Shown here piece after piece: positions 26,532-36,663 of a DNA stretch of 64,000 bases; position 1 is the first letter of the stretch; each line of letters opens with the position of its first letter. This stretch comes from Candidatus Atribacteria bacterium (GTDB lineage Bacteria > Atribacterota > Phoenicimicrobiia > Phoenicimicrobiales > Phoenicimicrobiaceae). A model generated the notes under the pieces. The model ran no database searches. It was not told the DNA's origin and saw only the letters and a list, made by a program, of their open reading frames with translations. The stretch is from NCBI GenBank assembly GCA_003513845.1, contig DOTB01000050.1:12364-76363 (forward strand), written 5' to 3'. Both the position numbers and the translations under genes were made by a program.

Positions 26532-28142
26532 TTATTTTTTATACAATAACTCATAATAATCGTTTATCATTCTGTCTATGGAAAAAAATCTTTCAGTCGA
26601 TTTTATACTTTCTTTCATCATTTCCAGCCATTTTCGATGATGGTCATAATAGGTAGGGATAACCTTTTTTAGTAAGGTATCATAAAGAGCCTTTGCATCT
26701 CTTTCATCTTGTTCTTCAACTGTTTGGGGTACATTTTCATCCCCAATCGCCCAACCATTAATACCATCTTTACAGGCTTCTGCCCACCATCCGTCTAAAA
26801 TCGAACAATTTAGCACGCCATTCATCGCTGCTTTCATGCCAGAGGTCCCACTTGCCTCATTCGGCCTTCTAGGGTTATTCAGCCAAACATCACAGCCCCT
26901 GGTAAGCATTCGTCCAATCTCCATATCATAATTTTCAATAAAAACTACGCTATTAGAATATTTCCTGGACATTTCAACCAAGTTTAACACGATTTCTTTG
27001 CCCATTGTGTCTAATGGGTGGGCCTTACCCGAAAAAATAATTTGGATTTTCCTTTCTCTTAAATATTTTTCTATTCGCTTTTCGTCTTTAAATATCAAAT
27101 CACTTCTTTTGTAAGAAGCAGCCCTTCTGGAAAATCCAATTAATAATGCATTAAGGTTCAATCTAACTCCACATCTTTTCTCCACAAAATCGATTAATTC
27201 TTTTTTTAGTGCCTGATGATTATTCCACATTTCCCCTAAATTTAAAAACTTCTTTCTCATTCTCTCATCAACCCATGTTCCTTTATGAATAGCATTGGTT
27301 ATCCCAATTATCTCAGCTCTATTTTCTATTTCTGCCCACATTTTGTTTGCTGTCTCCATATGTAATTTAGATACCGCATTTGATATTTTAGATAATCTTA
27401 GTGCTGCTACAGTCATATTAAAGGGAACCTCACCAATACGACTCATCTGTTCTATTGAAAAACCTAAATTTGCTCCCATATAGATAAGCGACTCTATACT
27501 ATAACTTTCATTTCCTGCCTTAATAGGAGTATGGGTAGTAAAAACTACTTCTTTACGGGTTGATTCCCAGGCTTTTTCAAATGACTTACCTGCTTTCATC
27601 TTTTCATTTATCAGTTCTAATCCTGCCAAAACTGCATGCCCTTCATTAAAATGATAGATGTCTGCTGGAATATTAAGAGCTCTTAAAGCTCTAACGCCAC
27701 CTATACCCAATACCATTTCCTGGGCTATTCTCTCTTCTGGACCGCCACCATATAATCTTCCAGTAATCCAGCGATCACTATTTTCTTCTATATCAGTATC
27801 TAATAGATATAAATCCGCATTTCCGAAACAGTCAACTTTCCAGACCTTGCAATAGATATCATTTTGTCTAATTTTTACTTTTACTTTTATTCCTGTATCC
27901 TTTAAAAAATTATAATTATAATCCCGGAAACAGTCGTATATATTTCCTTCTTCATCTATTCGCTGTTCAACATATCCCTGTTTCCACTTTATTCCTATCC
28001 CCACTACCGGTAAATTATTATCTTTTGCCCCTTTTAAATAATCTCCTGCTAAAATCCCTAACCCTCCTGAATATATCTTAAAGCTGTTATCTAATCCGTA
28101 CTCCATGCAAAAATAGGCAACTTTGGGTAACTGGTCTTTCAT
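26532..28142 (-). CDS. glgP: Alpha-glucan (maltodextrin) phosphorylase, short type
   Basis: A 536-residue GT35 phosphorylase releasing glucose-1-phosphate from alpha-1,4-glucans. The PLP-binding lysine lies in NEASGTSGMKAAMNG, and the glycine-rich SGGLGILAGDYLKGA marks the N-terminal domain. It is much shorter than the roughly 800-residue classical enzymes and fits the compact type of thermophiles and anaerobes. It sits 32 bp behind the sugar permease genes, so cytoplasmic use of imported maltodextrin is likely. Confidence 0.9.
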   Translation of the reverse strand: MKDQLPKVAYFCMEYGLDNSFKIYSGGLGILAGDYLKGAKDNNLPVVGIGIKWKQGYVEQRIDEEGNIYDCFRDYNYNFLKDTGIKVKVKIRQNDIYCKVWKVDCFGNADLYLLDTDIEENSDRWITGRLYGGGPEERIAQEMVLGIGGVRALRALNIPADIYHFNEGHAVLAGLELINEKMKAGKSFEKAWESTRKEVVFTTHTPIKAGNESYSIESLIYMGANLGFSIEQMSRIGEVPFNMTVAALRLSKISNAVSKLHMETANKMWAEIENRAEIIGITNAIHKGTWVDERMRKKFLNLGEMWNNHQALKKELIDFVEKRCGVRLNLNALLIGFSRRAASYKRSDLIFKDEKRIEKYLRERKIQIIFSGKAHPLDTMGKEIVLNLVEMSRKYSNSVVFIENYDMEIGRMLTRGCDVWLNNPRRPNEASGTSGMKAAMNGVLNCSILDGWWAEACKDGINGWAIGDENVPQTVEEQDERDAKALYDTLLKKVIPTYYDHHRKWLEMMKESIKSTERFFSIDRMINDYYELLYKK

Positions 28143-28173
28143 TTATTTTTTTCTCCTTATATAAATAAAAATA

Positions 28174-29064
28174 TTATCCCTTCACTGAACCCAGAGTCAA
28201 ACCAGAAATAAGCCATTTAGATGAATAAAGAAAGAGGACCATAACCGGAACTGCCACTAAAATAGAGGCAGCAGCAAAGGAGCCCCATTCTACTCTAAAC
28301 TGACCGGAAAAGGTCCATATTCCTAAGGGCCAGGTAAACATATTCTCTCTTTGCAACATAATGCGTGCCATTAACCAATCATTCCAGGCCATCATAAAAT
28401 TAAATAAAAAAACAATAGCTAAAGCTGGAGTAGAGAGGGGTAAGATGATACGAAAAAATGCCGCCATCTCAGAGGCACCATCTATCTTGGCTGCCTCCTC
28501 TAACTCTCGGGGGATAGTGTCATAATACCCTTTTAATATCCAGATACTAAAAGGGACTGAACTAACCGAATAAGCAAGGGCCAAACCTCTATAGGAATTA
28601 ATAAGTTGAAATTTCACTGCCAGAATATAGATGGGTACAACTAACATAGCAGCTGGAATCATTTGCGTAGTAAGTAAGAAAAATAAACCAGGTTTCCGAC
28701 CAGGAAAATTCCAGCGGGAAAAGGCATAAGCTGAGGTAGAAGCTAAAATAAGGCCAATAAAAGCTGTAGTTATAGTAATGGCTAAGCTATTCCAAAGCCA
28801 TAACAAAAAAGGTTTTTCAAAAATAATTCTGTAATAACTATAAAGTGAAGCATCTTTCGGGATAATAGCTAAAGATGTAGAAAGCAAACGGTCACCAGGA
28901 CGAAGAGATACACTAATAATACGCAATACAGGATAGATTGCAATAACACATGCAACTATCAAAATTAAGTGAATGATTAACCTCTTAAAAGGACTATCTC
29001 CACGGCTGGGTGATTTAAAAAACTGGGAAATATTGGTTTGCTTAGTTTTATTTTTTGTATTCAT
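28174..29064 (-). CDS. malG: Maltodextrin ABC transporter permease (MalG-type)
   Basis: A 296-residue inner-membrane permease with six predicted membrane segments and the EAA loop EELEEAAKIDGASEMAAFFRIILP that contacts the ATPase. It overlaps the preceding permease gene by 4 bp. No ATPase (MalK) is encoded in this operon, so a shared ATPase from elsewhere must power it, as is common for carbohydrate ABC importers. Confidence 0.9.
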   Translation of the reverse strand: MNTKNKTKQTNISQFFKSPSRGDSPFKRLIIHLILIVACVIAIYPVLRIISVSLRPGDRLLSTSLAIIPKDASLYSYYRIIFEKPFLLWLWNSLAITITTAFIGLILASTSAYAFSRWNFPGRKPGLFFLLTTQMIPAAMLVVPIYILAVKFQLINSYRGLALAYSVSSVPFSIWILKGYYDTIPRELEEAAKIDGASEMAAFFRIILPLSTPALAIVFLFNFMMAWNDWLMARIMLQRENMFTWPLGIWTFSGQFRVEWGSFAAASILVAVPVMVLFLYSSKWLISGLTLGSVKG

Positions 29065-30080
29065 TCATATACCCCCTTTAATCCCTGGGTTATTCGGATA
29101 TAAATCGAAGCTATGACAAAAAGGATGATAAAGATTACCATAGCAAAAGCTGCAGAAAAACCGTAACGATGATATTCAAAAGCTGCTCTAAATAAAGCAG
29201 TGACCAAAATATCGGTAGTTTCCAGTTCATTAGCATTAATCATATAAGGAACATTAAAATTATTAAAAGTCCAGATAATACCCAAAACAACTGCTGGAGT
29301 AAGTACAGGTTTTAGCAAGGGTAGAGTAATATTCCGAAACTGTTGCCATCGGGAAGCACCGTCAATCTCGGCAGCATCATAGAACTCTAAAGGGATACTC
29401 TGTAATCCTCCCAGAATAATAATCATCATAAAAGGTATACCCAACCAAATATTGGTAATGCAGGCTGCCACAAAATTCCAGAAGGGACTGGCCATCCACT
29501 GAATGGGCTGCATTCCCACATTAGTTAATATTACATTGATAAAACCATATTCATAATGAAATTCACCTTTCCAGGCTAACACAGCAATAATCTGAGGGAT
29601 TGCCCAGGGGAAGACCAATAAGGTACGGTAAAGCCCTCGTCCCCGCATTTGGCGATTGAGAAGTATAGCTAATCCAAATCCTCCACTTACATGAAAAACT
29701 ACATTGATAGCTGTCCATAAGAGGGTACGAAAAAGCAAAGGGAAGAACTTAACCTGTTTTAATACTGGTTCGGAAAAAACTAATCCAAAATTTTTTAGTC
29801 CCTGAGTCCAGCTTAAAGTATAACTTCGAAAATGTCGCAAACTCATATTGGTGAAAGCTAATCTCACTTCATAGCTAATGGGATAAATAATTAATATAGT
29901 TATACCAAAAATTGCTGCTATCATTAACATATAAGGTAAAGTATATTTGCTCTTAAAAATTTTACCTAATACCACATAAACTAAAATCTCAAGAATTATA
30001 GTGCCTAAAATTATATAAAGCACCATACTCCCTAACTCTCTTAAGGTATTAATAACAACTTCAGCAGTTAAAAATCCCAT
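29061..30080 (-). CDS. malF: Maltodextrin ABC transporter permease (MalF-type)
   Basis: A 339-residue permease. An extra N-terminal pair of membrane segments (about 15-65) precedes the six-segment core, which is the MalF arrangement. The EAA loop is seen as PLEFYDAAEIDGASRWQQFRNITLPLL. It is encoded between the binding protein and MalG and should form a heterodimer with MalG. Confidence 0.9.
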   Translation of the reverse strand: MGFLTAEVVINTLRELGSMVLYIILGTIILEILVYVVLGKIFKSKYTLPYMLMIAAIFGITILIIYPISYEVRLAFTNMSLRHFRSYTLSWTQGLKNFGLVFSEPVLKQVKFFPLLFRTLLWTAINVVFHVSGGFGLAILLNRQMRGRGLYRTLLVFPWAIPQIIAVLAWKGEFHYEYGFINVILTNVGMQPIQWMASPFWNFVAACITNIWLGIPFMMIIILGGLQSIPLEFYDAAEIDGASRWQQFRNITLPLLKPVLTPAVVLGIIWTFNNFNVPYMINANELETTDILVTALFRAAFEYHRYGFSAAFAMVIFIILFVIASIYIRITQGLKGVYE

Positions 30081-30166
30081 TTTTCCTCTCCTGCTCTATT
30101 CTAATTACTTTACTTGAAAAAATAGACGAAGGGAAAATACCCCTCGTCTATTTTTTACACTTGAAT

Positions 30167-31375
30167 TTATTCTAAACTTTTAATGCAGGATTCTGCGCTA
30201 GTTTGCATATCTTTGGCTGCATCTTCGGGAGATTTGGTGTCAGCTAATACTGCCAACATTTCTGGTTTCATAGAGTCCCAATTACAGCGCATCTCTAACA
30301 CTGTAGGCATCGGAGTACCAACTACCATCTGATCAGAAGAACCCTTAAGGATAGGATCCTCAGCAATCAATGGATCTTCTAAAGCTGCTTTTACAGCAGG
30401 TAAACGATTCAATAATTTGACCATCTCTAACTGTTTTTCTTTAGAGGATACAAAGGCGATAAAATCTTGGGCGGCTTTCAGTTTGTCTCCGGAAATACCC
30501 TTGGTTAACATAAAGTATACTCCGCTGGTATAAGGTTTAGGCCACTCACCGGTAGCAGAAACTTTAGGAATGCGAGCTACTCCTAAATCATTACCTAAGG
30601 CAGCAATATAACCACTTAATGACCAGTCACCATTAATAATCATAGCCGCCTTCCCTTCCTTGAAAAGGGTATCAGCAGCATCATAATCACATTCTGGAGG
30701 TATAATCTTGGCATCAAACTTCATCTCATGTAAGAATTTTAAGGTAGCAACCATCTCTGGAGTATTGAGAGTAGGGGTAACTCCATCTTCTGCAAAAACC
30801 TTACCTTTAAAGCCACCCAACCAGGGTACTAACCAGAATGGTTCTGTCTGGTTCCATACTAATGCGTATTTTCCTTCTTTAGTTAATTCTTTGCCCTTGA
30901 CAAATAACTCATCAGTATCCTTGGGCGCTTCAGCGATTAGTTTTTTATTAAACAGAAGCATTAAGTGGTTGCCATTAGAAATAGGCACACCCCAGTACTT
31001 GCCTTCCAGCTCTACAGCAGCCAGGGCTGATTCTACAAATATGCCCAGATCAAAGAGATTGTCAACTGGCTCGATAACATCAGCGGCGACAAAGGGTCCG
31101 GCGTGGTCGTTGACTGTCCATAGTAAATCTGGCGGGGCACCAGCTAAGCTGGCAGTTAAGAAATCTTCACGTAGAACCTCTACATTGATTTTGTGAACTA
31201 GTTCGATATTAACTTCTGGATTGGCTTTCATAAATTCTTCCACCAAAGACTTATTCCAATCTAAGGCATCTTCTCCTTCTTTAGTCCACATAATTAGATT
31301 TACTTTAGCACTTGCCATATTAACTAAGCCCATCAACATTACTAACACTAATAAAACAGTTAAAAATTTTTTCAT
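30167..31375 (-). CDS. malE: Maltodextrin-binding protein
   Basis: A 402-residue extracytoplasmic sugar-binding protein. The N-terminus is a standard signal peptide with likely cleavage after MASA and no lipobox cysteine, which favours a free periplasmic protein and thus a two-membrane cell. The segment KEGKAAMIINGDWSLSGY is typical of maltose/maltodextrin receptors. It follows the secreted GH13 enzyme whose products it would capture. GGAGG-like site upstream. Confidence 0.9.
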   Translation of the reverse strand: MKKFLTVLLVLVMLMGLVNMASAKVNLIMWTKEGEDALDWNKSLVEEFMKANPEVNIELVHKINVEVLREDFLTASLAGAPPDLLWTVNDHAGPFVAADVIEPVDNLFDLGIFVESALAAVELEGKYWGVPISNGNHLMLLFNKKLIAEAPKDTDELFVKGKELTKEGKYALVWNQTEPFWLVPWLGGFKGKVFAEDGVTPTLNTPEMVATLKFLHEMKFDAKIIPPECDYDAADTLFKEGKAAMIINGDWSLSGYIAALGNDLGVARIPKVSATGEWPKPYTSGVYFMLTKGISGDKLKAAQDFIAFVSSKEKQLEMVKLLNRLPAVKAALEDPLIAEDPILKGSSDQMVVGTPMPTVLEMRCNWDSMKPEMLAVLADTKSPEDAAKDMQTSAESCIKSLE

Positions 31376-31492
31376 TTTATTTTCCTCCTTAAAATATAAA
31401 ATTAATTTTAGTGAAACACCCGATTGAATTACTCTCTAAATTCTCTTTTTACCACCCCCTTTATTCTTTTTTTAAAGTCTCCACTTTTCTTG

Positions 31493-31511
31493 GTGCACGA
31501 CGCATCGTGCC
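31493..31511. repeat. REP-like palindrome GCACGA-cgca-TCGTGC
   Basis: A 6-4-6 inverted repeat with CTCTACCTTACC behind it, lying between the amylase stop and malE. Same family as 54005-54022, which also has GGTAA next to it. Confidence 0.55.
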
Positions 31512-31571
31512 TCTACCTTACCATTTTGTTTGCTTTTTGAGTTATAATCATTTTATTTAAATATAAATTAG

Positions 31572-33713
31572 CTATAAACGTTCGAAAATTTTAATCTGAA
31601 GCGAAGGTATGTCTATGGTGCCCTGGAATATTTCTCTCTCCGTCAATGACCGCCAATTTCCCAAAGGTAATTTAAACTTTTCTGTTTCGGTACCATTATT
31701 GGCCACAATCAATGCTTCACCCTTGCCTTGCTCTCCCCTAAAGAAGGAAAGTAAATGACCCGTCCCATAATAAACGCGAATTACACTACTGGTAAGCGCG
31801 GGTATTTCGTAGCGTAGTTGAGCCAGTTTTTTATAATGAGATATAAGATCTTCATCTGCAACATCCCATTGAATAGGATAACGATGGGCATCATAGAATT
31901 CTTTTTCTCCTAATATACCCCGCTCATCACCTTGAAAGATCACCGGTGCTCCCGGTAGAGTGTAAAGTAAAGTAGAAAGCAGTTTTAATCTCTCTACTGC
32001 CTTAGGATCAGGTGAGTCTCCAAAATTTCCTCCTCCTAAGTCAGTCAGGATACGTCCTGTATCATGAGAACTCACTAAGTTAAAGCCCATAGCAGTAACA
32101 TTTTCTCCGTAAGTGGCATAATAACGACTTAAATTGGCCAGAGTACTCTCTCCATTAATGCTCCCTTTGGCAAAATTAAGTAAAATATCTCGACCCAAGG
32201 CATAGTTCATCAAAGAATCAAATTGATCACCTTTCACCCAGGATGAATCAAGTTGCCAAATCTCCGCAATCAGATAAGCATCTGGTTTCTCCATTTTGAC
32301 AATCTGTCGCATCTCCTTAAAGAAGGCCTGTGCCTCGACTAATTCATTGGGTACATCTACTCGCCAGCCATCTGCACCAAAGTTTAACCAATGGCGCACT
32401 ACTTTAAAGAGATATTCTTTTACTTGGGAGTTACCAGTATTTAATTTGGGCAAACTCCCTACCCCCCACCAAGCATCATAGGCAGTGGAGTCGCCTGGAG
32501 TAAAGGGCCATTGATGAATAAAATACCAATCCCAATAGGGGCTGTCCTTTCCTTTTTTTACCACATCCTGAAAGGCCCAAAAACCTAAGCCAGTATGATT
32601 AGGAACAAAATCCAGAATTATTCGCATACCTCTCTTGTGAACTTCATCTAAAAGTTGTTGCAAATCTTCCTCAGTGCCGAATTTGGGACTCACTTTCAGA
32701 TAGTCATGGGTATCATATCCATGGGAACTTCCTGAATCAAAGATAGGATTGAGATATAAAGCAGTTACTCCCAACTCTTTTAAATAATCGAGTTTCTCTA
32801 TAATACCAGCCAGGTCCCCACCAAAATATTGATGACAACAATGTTGAGTAGAAATGGGGTCATTCCAATTGGCCAAGGAAGGACCTTCTTTGGCCCATAG
32901 CTTGTTCTGACTCCACTGCTGGTTAAAATGGAATTCATCATTTTCAAGAGCGAGTGAGTCATTTGCAGGATTGCCATTATAAAAACGGTCGGGGAAAATT
33001 TGGTAGATTATGCCCTGGCTTACCCATTTAAGTTGAGAAAAATGGTCAATACCATCAAAGAAGAAAGACTGGTAAGGGTCTTCCGGAAGAGAAAACTCGG
33101 TGCCTTCAATAGTATATCCTACAAAACGGTATTTCAGGGAATCTGGAAATTCCAGTGAAAGGCGAAAGACTTCTCCGTATTCCCATTGTAATTGTCTTTC
33201 CATAGGCATTTTGCCTTCATCGGTAACCAAAAATACTTTTGCAACCTTATGGGGTGAGGTTTTTAACCTTATTACTAAAAGTTCATCAGCAATGCATAAG
33301 TAAGCCGGGTCATCAGGATTATGCACGAGAACTACTCCTTCTGTGACCTCTTCTTTAATTCTACATATTGCATTCTGACCACCAAAGCCATCATTAATAT
33401 ATCCCACAGCATTTGGGTCTACCGGCCCTCCCTCACGGGCAGTCGACATATCTTGAGGCCATTTTCCATTAATATAAAATTTATACTGATACTCTCCTGG
33501 TTCTAAATCCACAGTGATACTCCAGGTGCCATCTGACTGTTTTTCCATAGGCCACTCTCCCCAACTATTAAAAGAACCGCGTAAACTTACTGAGACTACT
33601 TCCTCATCTTCAAGAGGAATATAAGTAAAAGTAAACTCTGCGGCAATACTAACTATTCCTACCATAAGTATAATCATCCCACACAATACAAATTTAAGAA
33701 TAGAACTTAACAT
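31572..33713 (-). CDS. Secreted GH13 neopullulanase/cyclomaltodextrinase-like amylase
   Basis: A 713-residue secreted glycoside hydrolase. A signal peptide (about 1-25) is followed by a CBM48/AMPK-type starch-binding domain (SLRGSFNSWGEWPM, GEYQYKFYINGKW), a linker domain and a GH13 barrel. Catalytic residues are the Asp in DGWRVDVPNE, the Glu in YLIAEIWQ and the Asp in NLVSSHDTGR. It should cut alpha-1,4 (and perhaps alpha-1,6) glucans outside the inner membrane into dextrins for the MalEFG importer. It is encoded 28 bp behind the LacI regulator. Confidence 0.9.
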   Translation of the reverse strand: MLSSILKFVLCGMIILMVGIVSIAAEFTFTYIPLEDEEVVSVSLRGSFNSWGEWPMEKQSDGTWSITVDLEPGEYQYKFYINGKWPQDMSTAREGGPVDPNAVGYINDGFGGQNAICRIKEEVTEGVVLVHNPDDPAYLCIADELLVIRLKTSPHKVAKVFLVTDEGKMPMERQLQWEYGEVFRLSLEFPDSLKYRFVGYTIEGTEFSLPEDPYQSFFFDGIDHFSQLKWVSQGIIYQIFPDRFYNGNPANDSLALENDEFHFNQQWSQNKLWAKEGPSLANWNDPISTQHCCHQYFGGDLAGIIEKLDYLKELGVTALYLNPIFDSGSSHGYDTHDYLKVSPKFGTEEDLQQLLDEVHKRGMRIILDFVPNHTGLGFWAFQDVVKKGKDSPYWDWYFIHQWPFTPGDSTAYDAWWGVGSLPKLNTGNSQVKEYLFKVVRHWLNFGADGWRVDVPNELVEAQAFFKEMRQIVKMEKPDAYLIAEIWQLDSSWVKGDQFDSLMNYALGRDILLNFAKGSINGESTLANLSRYYATYGENVTAMGFNLVSSHDTGRILTDLGGGNFGDSPDPKAVERLKLLSTLLYTLPGAPVIFQGDERGILGEKEFYDAHRYPIQWDVADEDLISHYKKLAQLRYEIPALTSSVIRVYYGTGHLLSFFRGEQGKGEALIVANNGTETEKFKLPLGNWRSLTEREIFQGTIDIPSLQIKIFERL

Positions 33714-33741
33714 TTTTTGCCTCCTCTGTATTTGATTTTTT

Positions 33742-34764
33742 TCAAATATTTTTCTTTTTTGTCTTCACTTTCCCTGAGGATTCTCTTATTATCAACTGAG
33801 TAGGTAACTCTATCTTTAGTGGCCCTTCCTTCTTCCCCTTTATTAATTGAACTAATAGACTTATAGCGGTAGTTCCCATTTCATAGATAGGTTGTCGAAC
33901 TGTAGTTAAAGTTGGTTCTGTATAGGAAGCTAACTGAATATCATCAAAACCAATAACGGCGATATCTTCCGGAATTTTTAAACCCTTTTCCTTTATCGCC
34001 TTCATCGCCCCAATCGCATCTAAATCATTAGCCACAAAGACTGCGGTGGGGATAGATGAGGCTTCTAAAAGTTTACGCATTGCTTCATAACCACTTTCCT
34101 CAGTATTAATACTTTCCATAGTTAATTCTTTGCCATACTCAAGATTATGTTCTTTTAATGCCTGAAGGTAACCTTCGAATCTTTCTTGATTAAAAACAAA
34201 ATCAAATGAACCACCGAGATAGCCAATTCTTTTATGCCCCGAATTTACCAAATAAGTTACTGCCTGGTAAGCTCCCTTCCTGTTTTCAGCATCGACATAA
34301 TTTGCTTTTTCATAATCTATTTTCCCTGTAAGTATATAAGGAAATTTGTTCTCACTTAATTGAATTATTCCCTTATCACCCCTGTTTACTCCTACCAACA
34401 AGAGGCCATCTACACGTCGGTCGTGGAATAGCTGAGAGTAGTTGAATTGATGTTCGTTTATGAATAATAAAAGATCGTACCCTTCGATTTTAGCTTGATG
34501 AGTAAACCCACGGAGAATCTCAGTGTAAAAAGGATTGCCAAAGGTTTTATCTTGAGGAGAAGGGATAATTAGACCGATTGTTTCGGCTTTATTGGTAGTA
34601 AGCCTTCTGGCTGTTACATTAGGATAATAACCAGTTTCTTTAATGGCTTTTATTACTCTTTCTCGAGTTTTCGAGGTAACTTTGGGGCTATTATTTATAA
34701 CTCTTGATACAGTAGCTTTAGACACATTAGCTAATTGAGCTATATGTTCAATAGTCTTTTTCAT
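33742..34764 (-). CDS. LacI-family repressor of the maltodextrin operon
   Basis: A 340-residue LacI-type regulator: helix-turn-helix IEHIAQLANVSKATVSRVINN with hinge NVTARRL, then a periplasmic-binding-like effector domain with FDDIQLASYTEPTLTTVRQP. It is the first gene of the operon for amylase, importer, phosphorylase and amylomaltase. A perfect LacI-type operator lies just downstream of its own promoter, so it very likely represses the operon until maltodextrin binds. Confidence 0.92.
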   Translation of the reverse strand: MKKTIEHIAQLANVSKATVSRVINNSPKVTSKTRERVIKAIKETGYYPNVTARRLTTNKAETIGLIIPSPQDKTFGNPFYTEILRGFTHQAKIEGYDLLLFINEHQFNYSQLFHDRRVDGLLLVGVNRGDKGIIQLSENKFPYILTGKIDYEKANYVDAENRKGAYQAVTYLVNSGHKRIGYLGGSFDFVFNQERFEGYLQALKEHNLEYGKELTMESINTEESGYEAMRKLLEASSIPTAVFVANDLDAIGAMKAIKEKGLKIPEDIAVIGFDDIQLASYTEPTLTTVRQPIYEMGTTAISLLVQLIKGKKEGPLKIELPTQLIIRESSGKVKTKKKNI

Positions 34765-34800
34765 TTTTTGCCTCGATAAGACAATGTAGAAAATTTGGAT

Positions 34801-34860
34801 AATGTAAGCGGTTACATTTATTACTATAAAAATAGTATACTATTTTATAAAAGATGTCAA
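34801..34860 (-). promoter_or_regulatory. lacI/maltodextrin promoter with LacI operator
   Basis: The minus strand has TTGACA (34855-34860), 17 nt, TACTAT (34832-34837). Downstream, at about +7 to +24, lies AATGTAAGCGGTTACATT (34801-34818), a symmetric site with the central CG typical of LacI-family operators. Binding there would block elongation or promoter clearance. Confidence 0.8.
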
Positions 34861-34976
34861 GGGCAAGTTAGTATTGTGTATTGCGCAAAGAAAAAAGAAT
34901 TCAGGAATCATAGGAGATTGTGGCGTATGACTATACTTCTGAAAAACCATTTTTCCCAAAAAATTCATAAATACGA

Positions 34977-35001
34977 TAAAAAGGCAGACGCTGTGTCTGC
35001 C
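34977..35001 (-). terminator. Intrinsic terminator of the purine operon
   Basis: Minus-strand RNA GGCAGAC-acagc-GTCTGCC (34983-35001) is followed by UUUUU (34978-34982). It lies 41 bp past the purH stop and ends the purine operon. The same hairpin form appears as a repeat elsewhere in the window. Confidence 0.8.
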
Positions 35002-35041
35002 CTTACCAATGAATTCAATTGATCAATTAATTAGCTACAAA

Positions 35042-36601
35042 TCAATGTTTAAAACATCTTACTCCAGTAAAGACCATTGCCAGATTATGTTCATTGGCGG
35101 CTTCTATAACTTCTTTATCCCGCTTGGAACCTCCGGGTTGAATAATAGCAGTTATCCCTGCTTTAGCTGCTTCATCTACACCATCTCTAAAAGGGAAGAA
35201 GGCATCAGAAGCAAGATATGAACCCTTAGAACGACCTTCTGATTTTATAACAGCAATTTTTACTGCATCTACTCGACTCATCTGCCCAGCACCAATTCCT
35301 ACCGTCTGCTTATTTTTGGTCAAAACAATAGCATTAGATTTTACTTGTTTGACCACTTTCCAGGCAAACAAGAGCTCTTCTAATTCATCTTTATTTGGCT
35401 TTCTTTTAGTCATTACCTTTAAATCTTCTACTGAGATTTTCTTTATATCCTTATCTTGAACCAGAAATCCACCTGGTATTTTTTTAATATCTTTTATCTG
35501 AGCATCTCTATTTTCTAAATCTCCCACTTTTATTAATCGGCGATTCTTTTTCAGCCTTAAGATATTTAGAGCCTCATCTTCAAAATCAGGAGCCAGAACT
35601 GCCTCCACAAAAGGTGTTTCATTAATTAAATCAGCCAATTTTGTCCCCACCCTCCTATTTAAACCAATAATACTCCCATAGGAAGAAAGAGGGTCACCCT
35701 GGTAAGCTTTTTGATAGGCCTCCTCTATGGTCGATGCACTGGCTAAACCGCAAGGATTAGTGTGTTTTACAAAAACTACTGTAGGTTCTTGAAAATCTTT
35801 TACTATCTCCAGAACTGCTCCTAAATCTACTAAATTATTAAAAGATAATTCTTTGCCACTTAATTGTATTGCATCTCCCAAATTTGCCTCTTCTACAAAT
35901 ATTTCTTTGTAGAAAGAAGCAGATTGATGGGGGTTTTCTCCATAGCGCAGGTCTAAAACTTTTTCGCCCAATAAATTTAAAGTTCGGGGGGAAGAGATTA
36001 AGTCTCTGGTCAAATTTTTTCTTAGATATTGAGCAATTATTCCATCATAAAAGGAGGTGTGTTCAAATACTTTGACTGCTAATTTCTTTTTGGTATCCAA
36101 GGATATTTCCCTATTATTTTTCTTTAATTCTTCTAAAATTACTGAATAATCTTGGGGATTTATTACCACAGCTACATCTTGATAGTTCTTGGCTGCAGCC
36201 CTCAAAAGAGAAGGTCCGCCAATATCTATATTCTCGATAGCTTCTTCTAATTTTACCCCTTCTTTAGAAACTGTTTTTTGAAAAGGATATAAATTTACCA
36301 CTACCAGACTAATTGGTTCTATCTGTTGGGTGGCTAATTGCTCTTGATGAAGAGGGTTATCGCTCCTGGCTAATATTCCTCCAAAAATCAAAGGATGGAG
36401 AGTCTTTACTCTTCCATCCAATATCTCCGGAAAATTGGTTACTTCAGAAATTAATTTTACCTTAACCTTTGCTTCCTGGAGTAATCGAGCAGTCCCACCG
36501 GTAGATATTATTTCAATACCTAACTCTTCCAATCCTTTGGCAAAATCAACAATGCCTTCTTTATCAGAAACGCTTATTAAAGCACGTTTTATTTTAGTCA
36601 T
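35042..36601 (-). CDS. purH: AICAR transformylase / IMP cyclohydrolase
   Basis: A 519-residue bifunctional enzyme for the last two purine steps. The N-terminal MGS-like IMP cyclohydrolase domain (about 1-190) starts IKRALISVSDKEGI. The transformylase domain carries FVKHTNPCGLA and the SDAFFPFRDGVDEAAKAG motif. Length and motifs are normal. It is the last gene of the operon, just before the terminator, and also recycles AICAR from histidine synthesis. Confidence 0.96.
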   Translation of the reverse strand: MTKIKRALISVSDKEGIVDFAKGLEELGIEIISTGGTARLLQEAKVKVKLISEVTNFPEILDGRVKTLHPLIFGGILARSDNPLHQEQLATQQIEPISLVVVNLYPFQKTVSKEGVKLEEAIENIDIGGPSLLRAAAKNYQDVAVVINPQDYSVILEELKKNNREISLDTKKKLAVKVFEHTSFYDGIIAQYLRKNLTRDLISSPRTLNLLGEKVLDLRYGENPHQSASFYKEIFVEEANLGDAIQLSGKELSFNNLVDLGAVLEIVKDFQEPTVVFVKHTNPCGLASASTIEEAYQKAYQGDPLSSYGSIIGLNRRVGTKLADLINETPFVEAVLAPDFEDEALNILRLKKNRRLIKVGDLENRDAQIKDIKKIPGGFLVQDKDIKKISVEDLKVMTKRKPNKDELEELLFAWKVVKQVKSNAIVLTKNKQTVGIGAGQMSRVDAVKIAVIKSEGRSKGSYLASDAFFPFRDGVDEAAKAGITAIIQPGGSKRDKEVIEAANEHNLAMVFTGVRCFKH

Positions 36602-36630
36602 TTTTTCTTCTCCTTTATCTATCTTTAAAA

Positions 36631-36649
36631 GACAGGCGAGATGCCTGTC
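36631..36649. repeat. Palindrome between purD and purH
   Basis: GACAGGC-gagat-GCCTGTC, a perfect 7-5-7 inverted repeat followed on the transcribed strand by UUUU. It may act as a weak terminator or processing hairpin between the two genes. Confidence 0.55.
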
Positions 36650-36663
36650 CTATGGGAATATTT

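Noticed and set aside
30708..31196. 162-aa plus-strand open frame inside malE
   Set aside because: Antisense shadow of the binding-protein gene with no family features or start signal.
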